Shown: positions 7,305 to 14,177 of the stretch, one piece after another
Numbering within the stretch: the stretch's first letter is position 1
Layout: each line of letters begins with the position of its first letter
Source: Alphaproteobacteria bacterium
GTDB taxonomy: Bacteria; Pseudomonadota; Alphaproteobacteria; Rs-D84
Reading direction: 5' to 3'
Assembly: GCA_016285415.1 (NCBI GenBank)
Contig: JAEEQU010000011.1
Coordinates: 1-18,905, forward strand
Length of the DNA: 18,905 nucleotides
Translations under genes and position numbers: made by a program
The notes under the pieces: model-generated
The model's input: only the letters and a program-made list of their open reading frames with translations
Told to the model about the DNA's origin: nothing
Database searches by the model: none

Positions 7305-7655
7305 ATGCCAAAAAAAACAACCGATTCAAATCGTAATGACCGCGTCGCCGCAAAAGTTCAGACGATTGTCGCAGAAATACTGCGCGATGAATATGCCGAT
7401 GATGATATTCTGTCCGGCGTGTCGCTGGTCGGGGCGGTGGCGCATGGCGGATTGCAATTCGTAAAGTTGTTCTTTTATTGCCGCGCAAATGATACCGATG
7501 CCGCACAACGTCGCTTGGACGCAGAAACAAAAACGATTCGGTTTTTAATGGGACAAAAAATTGACCAAAAATATGTCCCACAAATCAAATTCGTTTATGA
7601 CGACACATTGGAACGCGCCGCAAAAATAGATGAATTGTTGAATAATTTAAAGTAA
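7305..7655 (+). CDS. rbfA: 30S ribosome-binding factor RbfA
   Basis: 116-residue KH-fold late maturation factor for the 30S subunit, which binds near helix 1 and helix 44/45 of 16S rRNA. Family features are an N-terminal R-V-x-x-x-V-Q helix (RVAAKVQTIVAEILRDE), the central VSLVGAVAHGGLQFVKLFFYC strand pair (here VS at about 39-40), and the end IKFVYDDTLERAAKIDELL, a near-perfect match to the RbfA C-terminal signature. Length is normal. No strong Shine-Dalgarno is visible before ATG 7305. In many bacteria rbfA sits beside infB/truB; here it is followed by the four-helix-bundle insertion and lepA, another ribosome-associated factor. Confidence 0.92.
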   Translation: MPKKTTDSNRNDRVAAKVQTIVAEILRDEYADDDILSGVSLVGAVAHGGLQFVKLFFYCRANDTDAAQRRLDAETKTIRFLMGQKIDQKYVPQIKFVYDDTLERAAKIDELLNNLK

Positions 7656-7663
7656 TTTTTCCC

Positions 7664-7692
7664 TTGCGGTCGCGGTTATACGAGTGTATCAT
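7664..7692 (+). promoter_or_regulatory. Possible promoter for the four-helix-bundle gene/lepA
   Basis: TTGCGG (7664-7669), 17-bp spacer, TATCAT (7687-7692). The same stretch can fold: TTGCGG pairs with CCGCAA (7695-7700), and inside it ATAC/GTAT (7678-7681/7686-7689) form a small hairpin. There is no T tract, so it is not a normal terminator. Confidence 0.45.
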
Positions 7693-7703
7693 TGCCGCAA
7701 AGG

Positions 7704-7755
7704 AAGTGAATTAGTGTAAGTGGTTAGTGTTAGTGGTTAGTGTAAGTGGTTAGTG
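7704..7755 (+). repeat. TTAGTG-type repeat tract, copy 2 (left arm of inverted repeat)
   Basis: Tract of TTAGTG, TAAGTGG, GTTAGTG units ending at the ATG of the four-helix-bundle gene. 7720-7744 pairs with 8114-8138 (23 of 25 complementary). The first 13 bases (7704-7716) are identical to 14146-14158 at the end of fabF. Confidence 0.85.
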
Positions 7756-7757
7756 AA

Positions 7758-8141
7758 ATGAAATCTGTAAAAGAACTAAAAGTTTACAAGTTGGCATTTC
7801 AGATCAGTTTAGATATATATAAACTGACAGAACATTTCCCTGGCTATGAACAATTTGGGTTGTCATCGCAAATGCGTCGTGCCGCTGTATCAATATGTTC
7901 TAATTTAGCCGAAGGTTGTGGGCGCGGTACCACCAAGGAATATTTGCACTTTGCCTATATCGCAAAAGGCAGTGCAGCAGAGTTAAGTTGTCAGGTTGAT
8001 TTGGCATGCGCTTTGCGGTTTATCAAAGAACCAAATGCAACAAAATTAAAGGAAGGTATAAGTGAAGTGTTAAAAATGTTATCTGGGTTAATAAGCAAAT
8101 TGAACGATAATGCTAAACTAACCACTAACACTAATCACTAA
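7758..8141 (+). CDS. Four-helix-bundle protein, 23S rRNA intervening-sequence (S23) family
   Basis: 127 residues from ATG 7758 (a GTG at 7746 lies inside the repeat and is a less likely start). Classic family blocks are LKVYKLAFQISLDIYKLTEH, FGLSSQMRRAAVSICSNLAEG, and KEYLHFAYIAKGSAAELSCQ. Relatives are encoded inside intervening sequences of 23S rRNA genes (for example Leptospira and Coxiella) and elsewhere as stand-alone genes; they form pentamers or bundles of unknown role. The last codons (LTTNTNH) are written by the right inverted-repeat arm, so the gene and the repeat evolved together. No clear ribosome site is seen; the start is embedded in the left repeat arm. It interrupts rbfA-lepA, as expected of an acquired cassette (inference). 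Confidence 0.9.
   Translation: MKSVKELKVYKLAFQISLDIYKLTEHFPGYEQFGLSSQMRRAAVSICSNLAEGCGRGTTKEYLHFAYIAKGSAAELSCQVDLACALRFIKEPNATKLKEGISEVLKMLSGLISKLNDNAKLTTNTNH
8114..8138 (-). repeat. TTAGTG-type repeat, copy 3 (right arm of inverted repeat)
   Basis: 25 bases complementary, with two mismatches, to 7720-7744. It covers the last codons of the four-helix-bundle gene; its outer edge is 1 bp before the TAA. The lepA start lies 18 bp downstream. Confidence 0.85.
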
Positions 8142-8155
8142 CAACTGGTGAAACG

Positions 8156-9943
8156 ATGGACCAAAAGAATATTAGAAACTTTTCTATTGTCGCACATATT
8201 GATCATGGTAAATCAACGTTATCAGATCGTTTAATTGAATATACGGGTGGCCTTGAATCGCGCGAAATGAAGGCGCAGGTTCTGGATTCTATGGATATTG
8301 AACGCGAACGCGGAATCACGATTAAGGCACAAACGGTGCGTCTGAATTACCGCGCCAAAGACGGCCAAGTTTATCAACTGAATTTAATGGATACGCCGGG
8401 ACATGTGGATTTTTCATACGAAGTGTCGCGGTCGTTGGCCGCGTGCGAAGGCGCGCTGGTTCTGGTTGATGCAACCCAAGGGGTTCAGGCGCAGACATTG
8501 GCAAATGCGTATCTGGCGTTGGATAATGATTTGGAAATGTTGCCGGTACTAAACAAGATTGATTTACCGTCCAGTGATGTTGACGGCACGCGCGCCCAAA
8601 TTTCCGATGTTATCGGTTTGGATGCCGCAGATGCAATCGCGGTGTCGGGTAAAACGGGGGCTGGGGTGCCGGAACTGTTGGAAGAAATTGTGCATAAATT
8701 GCCCGCACCGTCGGGTGATGAAAATGCGCCAACACGCGCGTTGTTGGTTGATTCGTGGTATGATTCATACCTTGGGGTTGTGGTGTTGGTGCGCGTGGTT
8801 GATGGAACATTGCGTCGTGGTCAAAAGATTCACTTTATCGCGACTGGTGCGGAATACACCGTTGAAAAAATCGGGTACTTTACACCGAAAATGGTTAATG
8901 TGGATGAATTATCTACGGGCGAAATCGGGTTTATTATTACGGGGATGAAAACAATTCACGATTGCAAGGTTGGTGATACTATCGCAGATAGCCGCGCAAC
9001 CGTTGATGCATTGCCGGGGTTCAAACCATCGGTGCCGGTCGTGTTTTCTTCGTTCTTTCCAATGGTCGCCGATGATTATCCGGCACTGCGCGAAAGTGCG
9101 GAAAAATTGGCGTTGAATGATGCGTCGTTCGTGTTCACAACCGAAAAATCTTCGGCGTTGGGTTTTGGATTACGCTGTGGATTTTTGGGGCTGTTGCATA
9201 TGGAAATTATCAGCGAACGTTTGTTCCGCGAATTTAATTTGAACCTGATAAATACGGTGCCAAGCGTGCTGTATAAAATTCATCTGCGCAATGGCGAAGT
9301 AATAGATTTGGAAAACCCCGCCGATATGCCAGATATTACAAAAATTGAATCTATTGAAGAACCGTGGGTGCGCGCAACAATTATGATGCCCGATAAATTT
9401 ATGGGCGGAATTATGTCACTGTGTTCGGAACGTCGCGGAATTCAGGAAAATATATCGTATGTCGGGAACAGGGCGGTTTTAACATACAGATTACCGCTTG
9501 CCGAAATCGTGTTTGATTTCTATGACCGCGTAAAATCTATATCATCGGGGTATGCGTCGTTTGACTATGTGGTCCAGGGGTACGAACCGTCTGATTTGGT
9601 TAAGGTTTCTATTTTGGTCAACGAAGAAAATGTTGAACCGTTGTCGTTTATGTGCCACCGGTCAAGCGCAGAAAAACGTGGACGCACTATCGTTGAAAAG
9701 TTAAAAGACCTGATTCCGCGGCACCAATTTAAAATTCCGTTGCAGGCCGCAATCGGTGGAAAAATTATCGCGCGTGAAACTATCGCGGCATATCGCAAGG
9801 ATGTTACCGCAAAATGCTATGGCGGCGATATCACGCGTAAAAGAAAACTTTTGGAGAAGCAGAAAGAGGGAAAAAAGCGTATGCGGACATTCGGTAATGT
9901 TGAAATACCGCAATCTGCATTTATTAACGCACTGAAGGTGTAA
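8156..9943 (+). CDS. lepA: Elongation factor 4 (LepA), ribosome-associated GTPase
   Basis: 595-residue translational GTPase of normal LepA length. It is reported to back-translocate or remodel stalled ribosomes and to affect 30S biogenesis. GTPase motifs: G1 AHIDHGKST (13-21), switch I ERERGITIKAQTV, G3 DTPGHVD, G4 NKIDLPSSD. LepA-specific domains follow: FSSFFPMVADDYPALRESAEKL, GLRCGFLGLLHMEIISERL, and the C-terminal tail GGDITRKRKLLEKQKEGKKRMR that enters the peptidyl-transferase region. The start ATG 8156 has a weak GGTG ribosome site. Directly upstream is the four-helix-bundle cassette; 18 bp downstream begins the Cys-cluster gene at 9962. All key residues, including the His after the G3 motif, are present. 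Confidence 0.97.
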   Translation: MDQKNIRNFSIVAHIDHGKSTLSDRLIEYTGGLESREMKAQVLDSMDIERERGITIKAQTVRLNYRAKDGQVYQLNLMDTPGHVDFSYEVSRSLAACEGALVLVDATQGVQAQTLANAYLALDNDLEMLPVLNKIDLPSSDVDGTRAQISDVIGLDAADAIAVSGKTGAGVPELLEEIVHKLPAPSGDENAPTRALLVDSWYDSYLGVVVLVRVVDGTLRRGQKIHFIATGAEYTVEKIGYFTPKMVNVDELSTGEIGFIITGMKTIHDCKVGDTIADSRATVDALPGFKPSVPVVFSSFFPMVADDYPALRESAEKLALNDASFVFTTEKSSALGFGLRCGFLGLLHMEIISERLFREFNLNLINTVPSVLYKIHLRNGEVIDLENPADMPDITKIESIEEPWVRATIMMPDKFMGGIMSLCSERRGIQENISYVGNRAVLTYRLPLAEIVFDFYDRVKSISSGYASFDYVVQGYEPSDLVKVSILVNEENVEPLSFMCHRSSAEKRGRTIVEKLKDLIPRHQFKIPLQAAIGGKIIARETIAAYRKDVTAKCYGGDITRKRKLLEKQKEGKKRMRTFGNVEIPQSAFINALKV

Positions 9944-9961
9944 TAACAAAAAGGAAGAACT

Positions 9962-10363
9962 ATGCCAGTATTTTCAAAATATAAACCTCAAGAACCAACT
10001 AATTTTGAACTTTTTATCGCCATGATACCGGTGGTACGCAAGGCGCGCCGCAATATGAAGGATGCGAAAAAAGCAATCACTGCAAAAGAAAAAGAATATC
10101 ATTTAAAACAAGATGAACCAAAATTGGCAAAAGCATGCTTTAACCATTTTGACAAGGTTATTGTAGATGCCCCAGAAACCTCATATGTCGAAGATACTGG
10201 GTACAAAGAAGATTGCGGATTCTTGAAAGGCAGAACATGCACAAACCAATACTGCACAAGACGTCCGTTGTTGCAAAACTTTGTTAATGCCGAAGAAAGA
10301 TTTTACAAGGCACGTGCAGAAAAACGCTTGCTGTTGAAAAGGGCGTTGGGTTTTTCAAAATAA
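9962..10363 (+). CDS. Cys-cluster helical protein 1 (unrecognised, paralogue of the next two genes)
   Basis: 133 residues, no recognised domain. Lys/Ala/Glu-rich N-terminal helix (about 25-50), Cys59 in KACFNHF, then C85-x7-C93-x4-C98 and a charged helix (about 104-126, NFVNAEERFYKARAEKR). The same architecture appears in the two genes downstream. From the last Cys, this protein and the one at 11024 align without a gap: L at +5, aromatic at +9, A at +12, F at +16, A-R at +19/+20. Four Cys in this spacing suggest a small metal site joining two helices (inference). No signal peptide, so cytoplasmic. Ribosome site AAGGAAG (9951-9957) is strong. It sits 18 bp after lepA and may be co-transcribed with it. 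Confidence 0.8.
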   Translation: MPVFSKYKPQEPTNFELFIAMIPVVRKARRNMKDAKKAITAKEKEYHLKQDEPKLAKACFNHFDKVIVDAPETSYVEDTGYKEDCGFLKGRTCTNQYCTRRPLLQNFVNAEERFYKARAEKRLLLKRALGFSK

Positions 10364-10377
10364 GATATTTTATTCTG

Positions 10378-10395
10378 TGGGGATTTTTATCCCCA
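10378..10395 (+). promoter_or_regulatory. Hairpin between Cys-cluster genes 1 and 2
   Basis: Perfect 7-bp stem TGGGGAT / ATCCCCA with a TTTT loop, 15 bases after the stop of gene 1. No T tract follows, so it is not a standard terminator; it might stabilise the upstream message or modulate read-through. Confidence 0.4.
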
Positions 10396-10430
10396 TGGAA
10401 AAATGCGATGTATGAACAAGGGAAAAAATA

Positions 10431-11012
10431 ATGAGCAGATTTCAAGAAAAACTACAAGTTGTAAAACAATCAAAAGCCAAAGTTAAAGAATTGCGTCGCG
10501 TTTTAAAATCGCACGAGGCAGATTTTCAATGTCTGGAACCCGCAAAAAGCAAAAGACAAATTATGCACGAAGAATTCTATGGCGCACATAGTATGCCCAC
10601 AGATTACGCAATGCAGATGCATTGTATGATTCTGCACAAGGATGAACATTGCCCAAATATTACATGTCCGCATATTGAATGGAACAAACAATATGTTGAT
10701 ATAAATGCACAACTGAAATGTGCAAAAGAAGAACGCAGACAAGCAATTTTAGATGTCTTGCATATGAAGGAAAAAGTAGCCGACCTCAAAGAATATAGAA
10801 GATTAAAAAAATTAAAGAAGCAGCAAAGCCAAGAAGTGTTGCATCTGTATTTTGCGTATAATCTTGCGTATGATCTTGCGTCGCCCAGTAGCATTAGTGA
10901 ATATGATGCCGGAAAAGCCAAGCAAGCATACGAAACAGCATTGGCAAAATACAGAGAGACAGAAGCGACATTTGATAAGGCGCGGCGCAAGCTGTGGCAA
11001 CGCAGTAAATAA
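10431..11012 (+). CDS. Cys-cluster helical protein 2 (unrecognised)
   Basis: 193 residues, the longest of the trio. N-terminal basic helix (about 5-28), Cys34, then MHCMILHKDEHCPNITCPH with C65-x8-C74-x4-C79, followed by a helix with N-x-x-Y-V (85-89) and then A-K at +19/+20 from the last Cys, as in the other two. A long charged helical part follows (about 95-135), with a C-terminal helix pair (about 155-190, GKAKQAYETALAKYRETEA). Strongly basic, with no signal peptide or membrane segment. Ribosome site AAGGGA (10418-10423). An extra C-terminal helical domain distinguishes it from its paralogues. Possible nucleic-acid or protein-interaction role is a guess from charge; no function is claimed. 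Confidence 0.8.
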   Translation: MSRFQEKLQVVKQSKAKVKELRRVLKSHEADFQCLEPAKSKRQIMHEEFYGAHSMPTDYAMQMHCMILHKDEHCPNITCPHIEWNKQYVDINAQLKCAKEERRQAILDVLHMKEKVADLKEYRRLKKLKKQQSQEVLHLYFAYNLAYDLASPSSISEYDAGKAKQAYETALAKYRETEATFDKARRKLWQRSK

Positions 11013-11023
11013 AGGATTTGACG

Positions 11024-11350
11024 ATGGGAAATTTAAAAAAGAAAGCGCACGACGCAAGAGTAATGCTAAAGTATTACATATCTGCATTGTGTAAAGCCAA
11101 GGCGTACGCAGATTTGTTAGGCGCGGTTAATGAAATTCAAAAATTCGGTGATGCGGGGTGTTTTAATGGCTATCCTGAAATAAACGAAAATTGTGGGCGT
11201 TTTAAACACGATTGTGTTTGTGCGGGAAAAACATGTCCAATTTACAGCCTTAATAACGAATACATTGCTGCGAAGAAAAAATTTGAAGAGGCGCGCGTTG
11301 CGCACTATCAGGCAGAAACGGCAATGTTTTGTGTAAAGGTCAAAGAATAA
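11024..11350 (+). CDS. Cys-cluster helical protein 3 (unrecognised)
   Basis: 108 residues. ATG 11024 is chosen over the TTG at 11018 because AAAGGA (11011-11016) is correctly spaced from it. Helix 1 (about 5-40) contains Cys23. Then come Cys46 in GCFNGYP (compare CFNHF in protein 1), C57-x8-C66-x4-C71 with an additional Cys64, and helix 2 (about 77-100, NNEYIAAKKKFEEARVAHYQAE). It begins 11 bp after protein 2 stops and ends 42 bp before the recombinase-like gene, so it belongs to the same transcription unit as protein 2. Cytoplasmic by lack of signal peptide. Function unknown; the conserved Cys pattern across three paralogues argues it is a real, selected protein. Confidence 0.78.
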   Translation: MGNLKKKAHDARVMLKYYISALCKAKAYADLLGAVNEIQKFGDAGCFNGYPEINENCGRFKHDCVCAGKTCPIYSLNNEYIAAKKKFEEARVAHYQAETAMFCVKVKE

Positions 11351-11392
11351 AAATTTTGCGCGTTGCGCATACAACCACAGGAGAGAATTGTC

Positions 11393-12397
11393 ATGACACA
11401 CCAATTCTTTTTCAATCCATATATTTTGGATAATTTGGCGGTGCCCACACGCGGGTTTGATGTGGTCCAAGATGTTTCAGAACCGCGTCTGCGCATGTAT
11501 ATAACAAGTCGCGGTGTCAAAACTTTCTTTGTGCGCAAGCGTATCAATGGCCGAGACCGTCGCGTGATTATCGGAAAATATCCAGATGTTGATATTGAAG
11601 AAGCGCGTAGTGCAGTTGTGTCGGCGTTAGAAGTGGCATCAAAAAAAGTTCAAATCAAACGCAAAAAAATTCTGTTCAGTGATTTTATAAAAATATATCT
11701 AAAGAATTGTGTTCATCGTTCGGTTGGTTCATACGATAAATTGGTTCGTTCCATTGACAGACATTTGAAAAATTTGTTTGATAAAAATGTTTCGGAAATT
11801 ACGTCTGATGATATTCGTGAAACAATAAATGGAATTGATGGTGCCGCCATGGCGGAACGTATGCACGAATTGTTGCAAAGTATATTTCGGTATGCAATTA
11901 CGACCGGTTATGTCAAAGAAAATCCGGTCTTGCAATTGCCAAAGCCCGAACAGAATCGTCGGGTGCGCCCGCTTAATAAACACGGTTTGCGACGGTTGGT
12001 GGACGCGGTAAAAAAGTATCCAGACAGTGTTATGCGTGATGCATTTTTGATGTTGGTGTATGGGTTTGCAACCAAGAACCAAGTATTTTCTATGCAGTGG
12101 TCTGACCTTGATTTCAATCGTGATATGTGGAATGAAAAACCTTTGTCTGATATGGCAGTTGTGTTATTACAAGATATGCCCCAGGATGGATATTGGGTTT
12201 TCCCAGGGCGTGGTCATGGACATTTGACGGATCCGCGCCTTGCGTGGTCGCGCGTTATCAAAGATGCGGGTATACCAAATCTGACCATGGACGATGTGTA
12301 TAAATTCATGATGCGCCATCTTGTGTGGGCGGGGGATCGTGAAGATTTACGCACAAATATGAATAACTTACTTGAAGAATTATTTATAATTGAATAA
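11393..12397 (+). CDS. Tyrosine-recombinase-like protein lacking catalytic residues
   Basis: 334 residues from ATG 11393, preceded by AGGAGAG (11379-11385). Layout is that of P4/DUF4102-type phage integrases: arm-binding domain (about 17-80, TFFVRKRINGRDRRVIIGKYP...IEEAR), SAM-like core-binding domain (about 95-180, FSDFIKIYLKN...LLQSIFRYAITTGYVKENP), then the catalytic fold (190-334, with MQWSDLDF and GYWVFPGRG). The catalytic set is missing: the first Arg (G-x-R-x-G-E) is GFATKNQ with Ala226; the HxxR box is DDVYK (about 300-304); the second His/Trp and the Tyr nucleophile are absent, and the protein ends about where they should be. The frame is intact with a good ribosome site, so it is probably a DNA-binding protein derived from an integrase rather than a decaying gene (inference). 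It follows the Cys-cluster trio by 42 bp. Confidence 0.82.
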   Translation: MTHQFFFNPYILDNLAVPTRGFDVVQDVSEPRLRMYITSRGVKTFFVRKRINGRDRRVIIGKYPDVDIEEARSAVVSALEVASKKVQIKRKKILFSDFIKIYLKNCVHRSVGSYDKLVRSIDRHLKNLFDKNVSEITSDDIRETINGIDGAAMAERMHELLQSIFRYAITTGYVKENPVLQLPKPEQNRRVRPLNKHGLRRLVDAVKKYPDSVMRDAFLMLVYGFATKNQVFSMQWSDLDFNRDMWNEKPLSDMAVVLLQDMPQDGYWVFPGRGHGHLTDPRLAWSRVIKDAGIPNLTMDDVYKFMMRHLVWAGDREDLRTNMNNLLEELFIIE

Positions 12398-12415
12398 TTC
12401 GGTTTTGTTATTATT

Positions 12416-12424
12416 TGTTATAAT
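12416..12424 (+). promoter_or_regulatory. Extended -10 promoter upstream of acpP
   Basis: TGTTATAAT (12416-12424) matches TGn plus a perfect -10. A start near 12431 would give an 84-base leader to acpP. A TTGACA at 12428-12433 is also present but its nearest -10-like sequence (TAAAAT, 12443) is only 9 bp away, so it is unlikely to be a -35. Confidence 0.5.
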
Positions 12425-12429
12425 TTCTT

Positions 12430-12478
12430 GACATGCGCGTCATAAAATGGTACCTTTTGGGACATACACGTCATGAAA
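12430..12478 (+). promoter_or_regulatory. Two direct repeats 31 bp apart in the acpP leader (possible operator)
   Basis: GACATGCGCGTCATAAAA (12430-12447) and GACATACACGTCATGAAA (12461-12478) differ only by three transitions. Each contains GAC-N6-GTC dyad symmetry. The 31-bp repeat distance is close to three helical turns, as expected for a regulator binding the same face. Confidence 0.5.
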
Positions 12479-12514
12479 GATGACAAAAAGTTTAACATAA
12501 ATAAAGGATGTAAA

Positions 12515-12775
12515 ATGTCAACTTTTGAAAAAGTGAAAAAATTGGTCGTAGAAAAATTGGGTGTAGATGAATCCAAAGTTACAGAAAAGGCCGCTTTTGT
12601 TAATGATTTGGGTGCGGATTCTTTGGATGTCGTCGAATTTGTTATGGCCGTTGAACAAGAATTTGATATTACAATTCCGGATGAAGAAGCCGCAAAATTG
12701 GCTACGGTTGGTGATGCAGTAAAGTACATTGATGCACATCAAAAACCAGCAGCCCAAAAACCAGCAGCTAAATAA
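12515..12775 (+). CDS. acpP: Acyl carrier protein AcpP
   Basis: 86 residues. Carries growing acyl chains on a phosphopantetheine arm during fatty acid and lipid A synthesis. The attachment Ser36 is in the GADSLDVVE motif, and the four-helix acidic fold is complete (EKVKKLVVEKLGV... DITIPDEEAAKLATVGDAVKYI). The start is ATG 12515 with AAAGGA (12503-12508); an in-frame ATG at 12473 lies inside the second leader repeat and lacks a ribosome site. The C-terminus carries a small QKPAAQKPAAK repeat beyond the usual ~78 residues, which is uncommon and may be disordered. It is followed by a strong terminator and then fabF, the usual acpP-fabF order. Confidence 0.97.
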   Translation: MSTFEKVKKLVVEKLGVDESKVTEKAAFVNDLGADSLDVVEFVMAVEQEFDITIPDEEAAKLATVGDAVKYIDAHQKPAAQKPAAK

Positions 12776-12800
12776 TTTTTGGTAAAAGTGGTTATTATTA

Positions 12801-12838
12801 CCGTCACGCGTTATTGTATCGGGCGTGGCGGTTTTTTT
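12801..12838 (+). terminator. Rho-independent terminator after acpP
   Basis: CCGTCACGC (12801-12809) pairs with GCGTGGCGG (12823-12831) through 9 bp including one G-T pair, followed by seven T. This allows acpP to be made in excess over fabF. Confidence 0.88.
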
Positions 12839-12905
12839 ACTGTATTTTTATGTAAAAAAATATTATCATGAGGCATCAGATTAACATTACAAAGGGATTT
12901 TTATT

Positions 12906-14156
12906 ATGAAAAGAGTTGTAATAACCGGTATGGGTATCGTATCGCCAGTTGGGTGCGGTGTTGAACACGCATGGAAAAATATTTTGGCGGGAAAATCGGG
13001 AATTCGTAAAATAGAAGATATCGATGTGTCAGATTTGGCATGTCAGATTGCGGGTGTGCCAGTGCGTGGGGATGAACCAGGTATGTTTAATCCAGACAGT
13101 GTGGTTGAACCACGTGACCAACGCAAAATGGATAAATGTATTTTGTACGGTGTTGTCGCCGCAGACGAAGCGGTTCGCGATGCGGGACTGGCCGAATATA
13201 CTGGGGACAAAGAAAGGGTAGGGGTTTCTGTCGGCAGTGGTATCGGTGGATTAAATACTATCTATGAAAATTGCATTGAATTGTCTGTAAATGGACCGCG
13301 TCATATTAGTCCGTTCTTTATTCCAAAATGTATTATCAATATGGCGGCAGGGCATATTTCAATTAGATATGGATTCAAAGGACCAAATATTGCAACGGTT
13401 ACGGCGTGCGCAACTGGGGCACACAGTATTGGCGAAGGTGTGCGTTTGATTCAGCATGGTGATGCAGATATTATGATTTGTGGTGGTTGCGAAGGTGCGG
13501 TCGGTAAAATCGGTATTGCAGGATTTTCTGCGATGAAGGCATTAAGCACACGCAACGATGATCCAGAAACGGCATCGCGTCCATGGGACAAGGGGCGTGA
13601 TGGTTTCGTTATGGCCGAAGGTGCAGGCGTATTGGTTTTGGAAGAATATGAACATGCGGTTGCGCGTGGCGCAAAAATTTATGCCGAGGTCGCCGGATAC
13701 GGCCTGTCGGGTGATGCACATCACATAACAGCCCCAGCGGAAAATGGCGAAGGTGGTGCACGTGCGATGGCCGCGGCGTTGAAAGATGCAGGTTTAAAAC
13801 CGGCAGATGTTGATTATATTAACGCGCATGGAACGTCAACGGGCCTTGGTGATATGGGTGAATTGATTGCGGTTAAAACTATGTTCGGTGGAACGGGTGC
13901 ATGTATGTCATCAACAAAATCTATGACAGGACATTTGCTGGGGGCCGCCGGCGCGGTAGAGGCAATATTCTGTGCGTTGGCGATTCGTGATGGCATTGTG
14001 CCGGCAACAATTAACCTGAATGACCCAGTGGACGAGGTTGGGGATTTTGATTTGGTTCCGAACGTTGCGAAAAAACGCAAGGTTGATGTTGCGTTGTCCA
14101 ATTCATTTGGATTCGGTGGAACAAATGCGTCATTGGTTTTAAAGAAAGTGAATTAG
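12906..14156 (+). CDS. fabF: 3-oxoacyl-ACP synthase II (FabF)
   Basis: 416-residue condensing enzyme that elongates acyl-ACP with malonyl-ACP. The catalytic set is complete: Cys168 in TVTACATGAHSIGEG, His308 in INAHGTSTGLGD, and Lys338/His343 in STKSMTGHLLGAAGAVE. The end SNSFGFGGTNASLVLKK is the usual KAS glycine loop. Start ATG 12906 with AAGGGA at 12892-12897. A TATTAT at 12861-12866 could be a -10, so fabF may have its own promoter after the acpP terminator. The last codons and stop (KVN-TAG) overlap a TTAGTG-type repeat; the protein otherwise has standard length, so the repeat has only replaced or shaped the extreme C-terminus. Confidence 0.97.
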   Translation: MKRVVITGMGIVSPVGCGVEHAWKNILAGKSGIRKIEDIDVSDLACQIAGVPVRGDEPGMFNPDSVVEPRDQRKMDKCILYGVVAADEAVRDAGLAEYTGDKERVGVSVGSGIGGLNTIYENCIELSVNGPRHISPFFIPKCIINMAAGHISIRYGFKGPNIATVTACATGAHSIGEGVRLIQHGDADIMICGGCEGAVGKIGIAGFSAMKALSTRNDDPETASRPWDKGRDGFVMAEGAGVLVLEEYEHAVARGAKIYAEVAGYGLSGDAHHITAPAENGEGGARAMAAALKDAGLKPADVDYINAHGTSTGLGDMGELIAVKTMFGGTGACMSSTKSMTGHLLGAAGAVEAIFCALAIRDGIVPATINLNDPVDEVGDFDLVPNVAKKRKVDVALSNSFGFGGTNASLVLKKVN

Positions 14157-14171
14157 TGGTTAGTGTTAGTT
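14146..14171 (+). repeat. TTAGTG-type repeat, copy 4
   Basis: AAGTGAATTAGTGGTTAGTG (14146-14165) followed by TTAGTT, overlapping the fabF stop codon at 14154-14156. The first 13 bases equal 7704-7716; 14156-14170 equal 7720-7734. Confidence 0.8.
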
Positions 14172-14177
14172 ATAAGT

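Noticed and set aside
7704..7755. CRISPR or microsatellite interpretation of the TTAGTG tract
   Set aside because: No unique spacers of even size; the units are short and imperfect, and the inverted partner at 8114 argues for a stem-forming repeat.
12428..12448. TTGACA/TAAAAT as the acpP promoter
   Set aside because: Spacing is 9 bp, too short for a sigma70 promoter; TGTTATAAT just upstream is more convincing.
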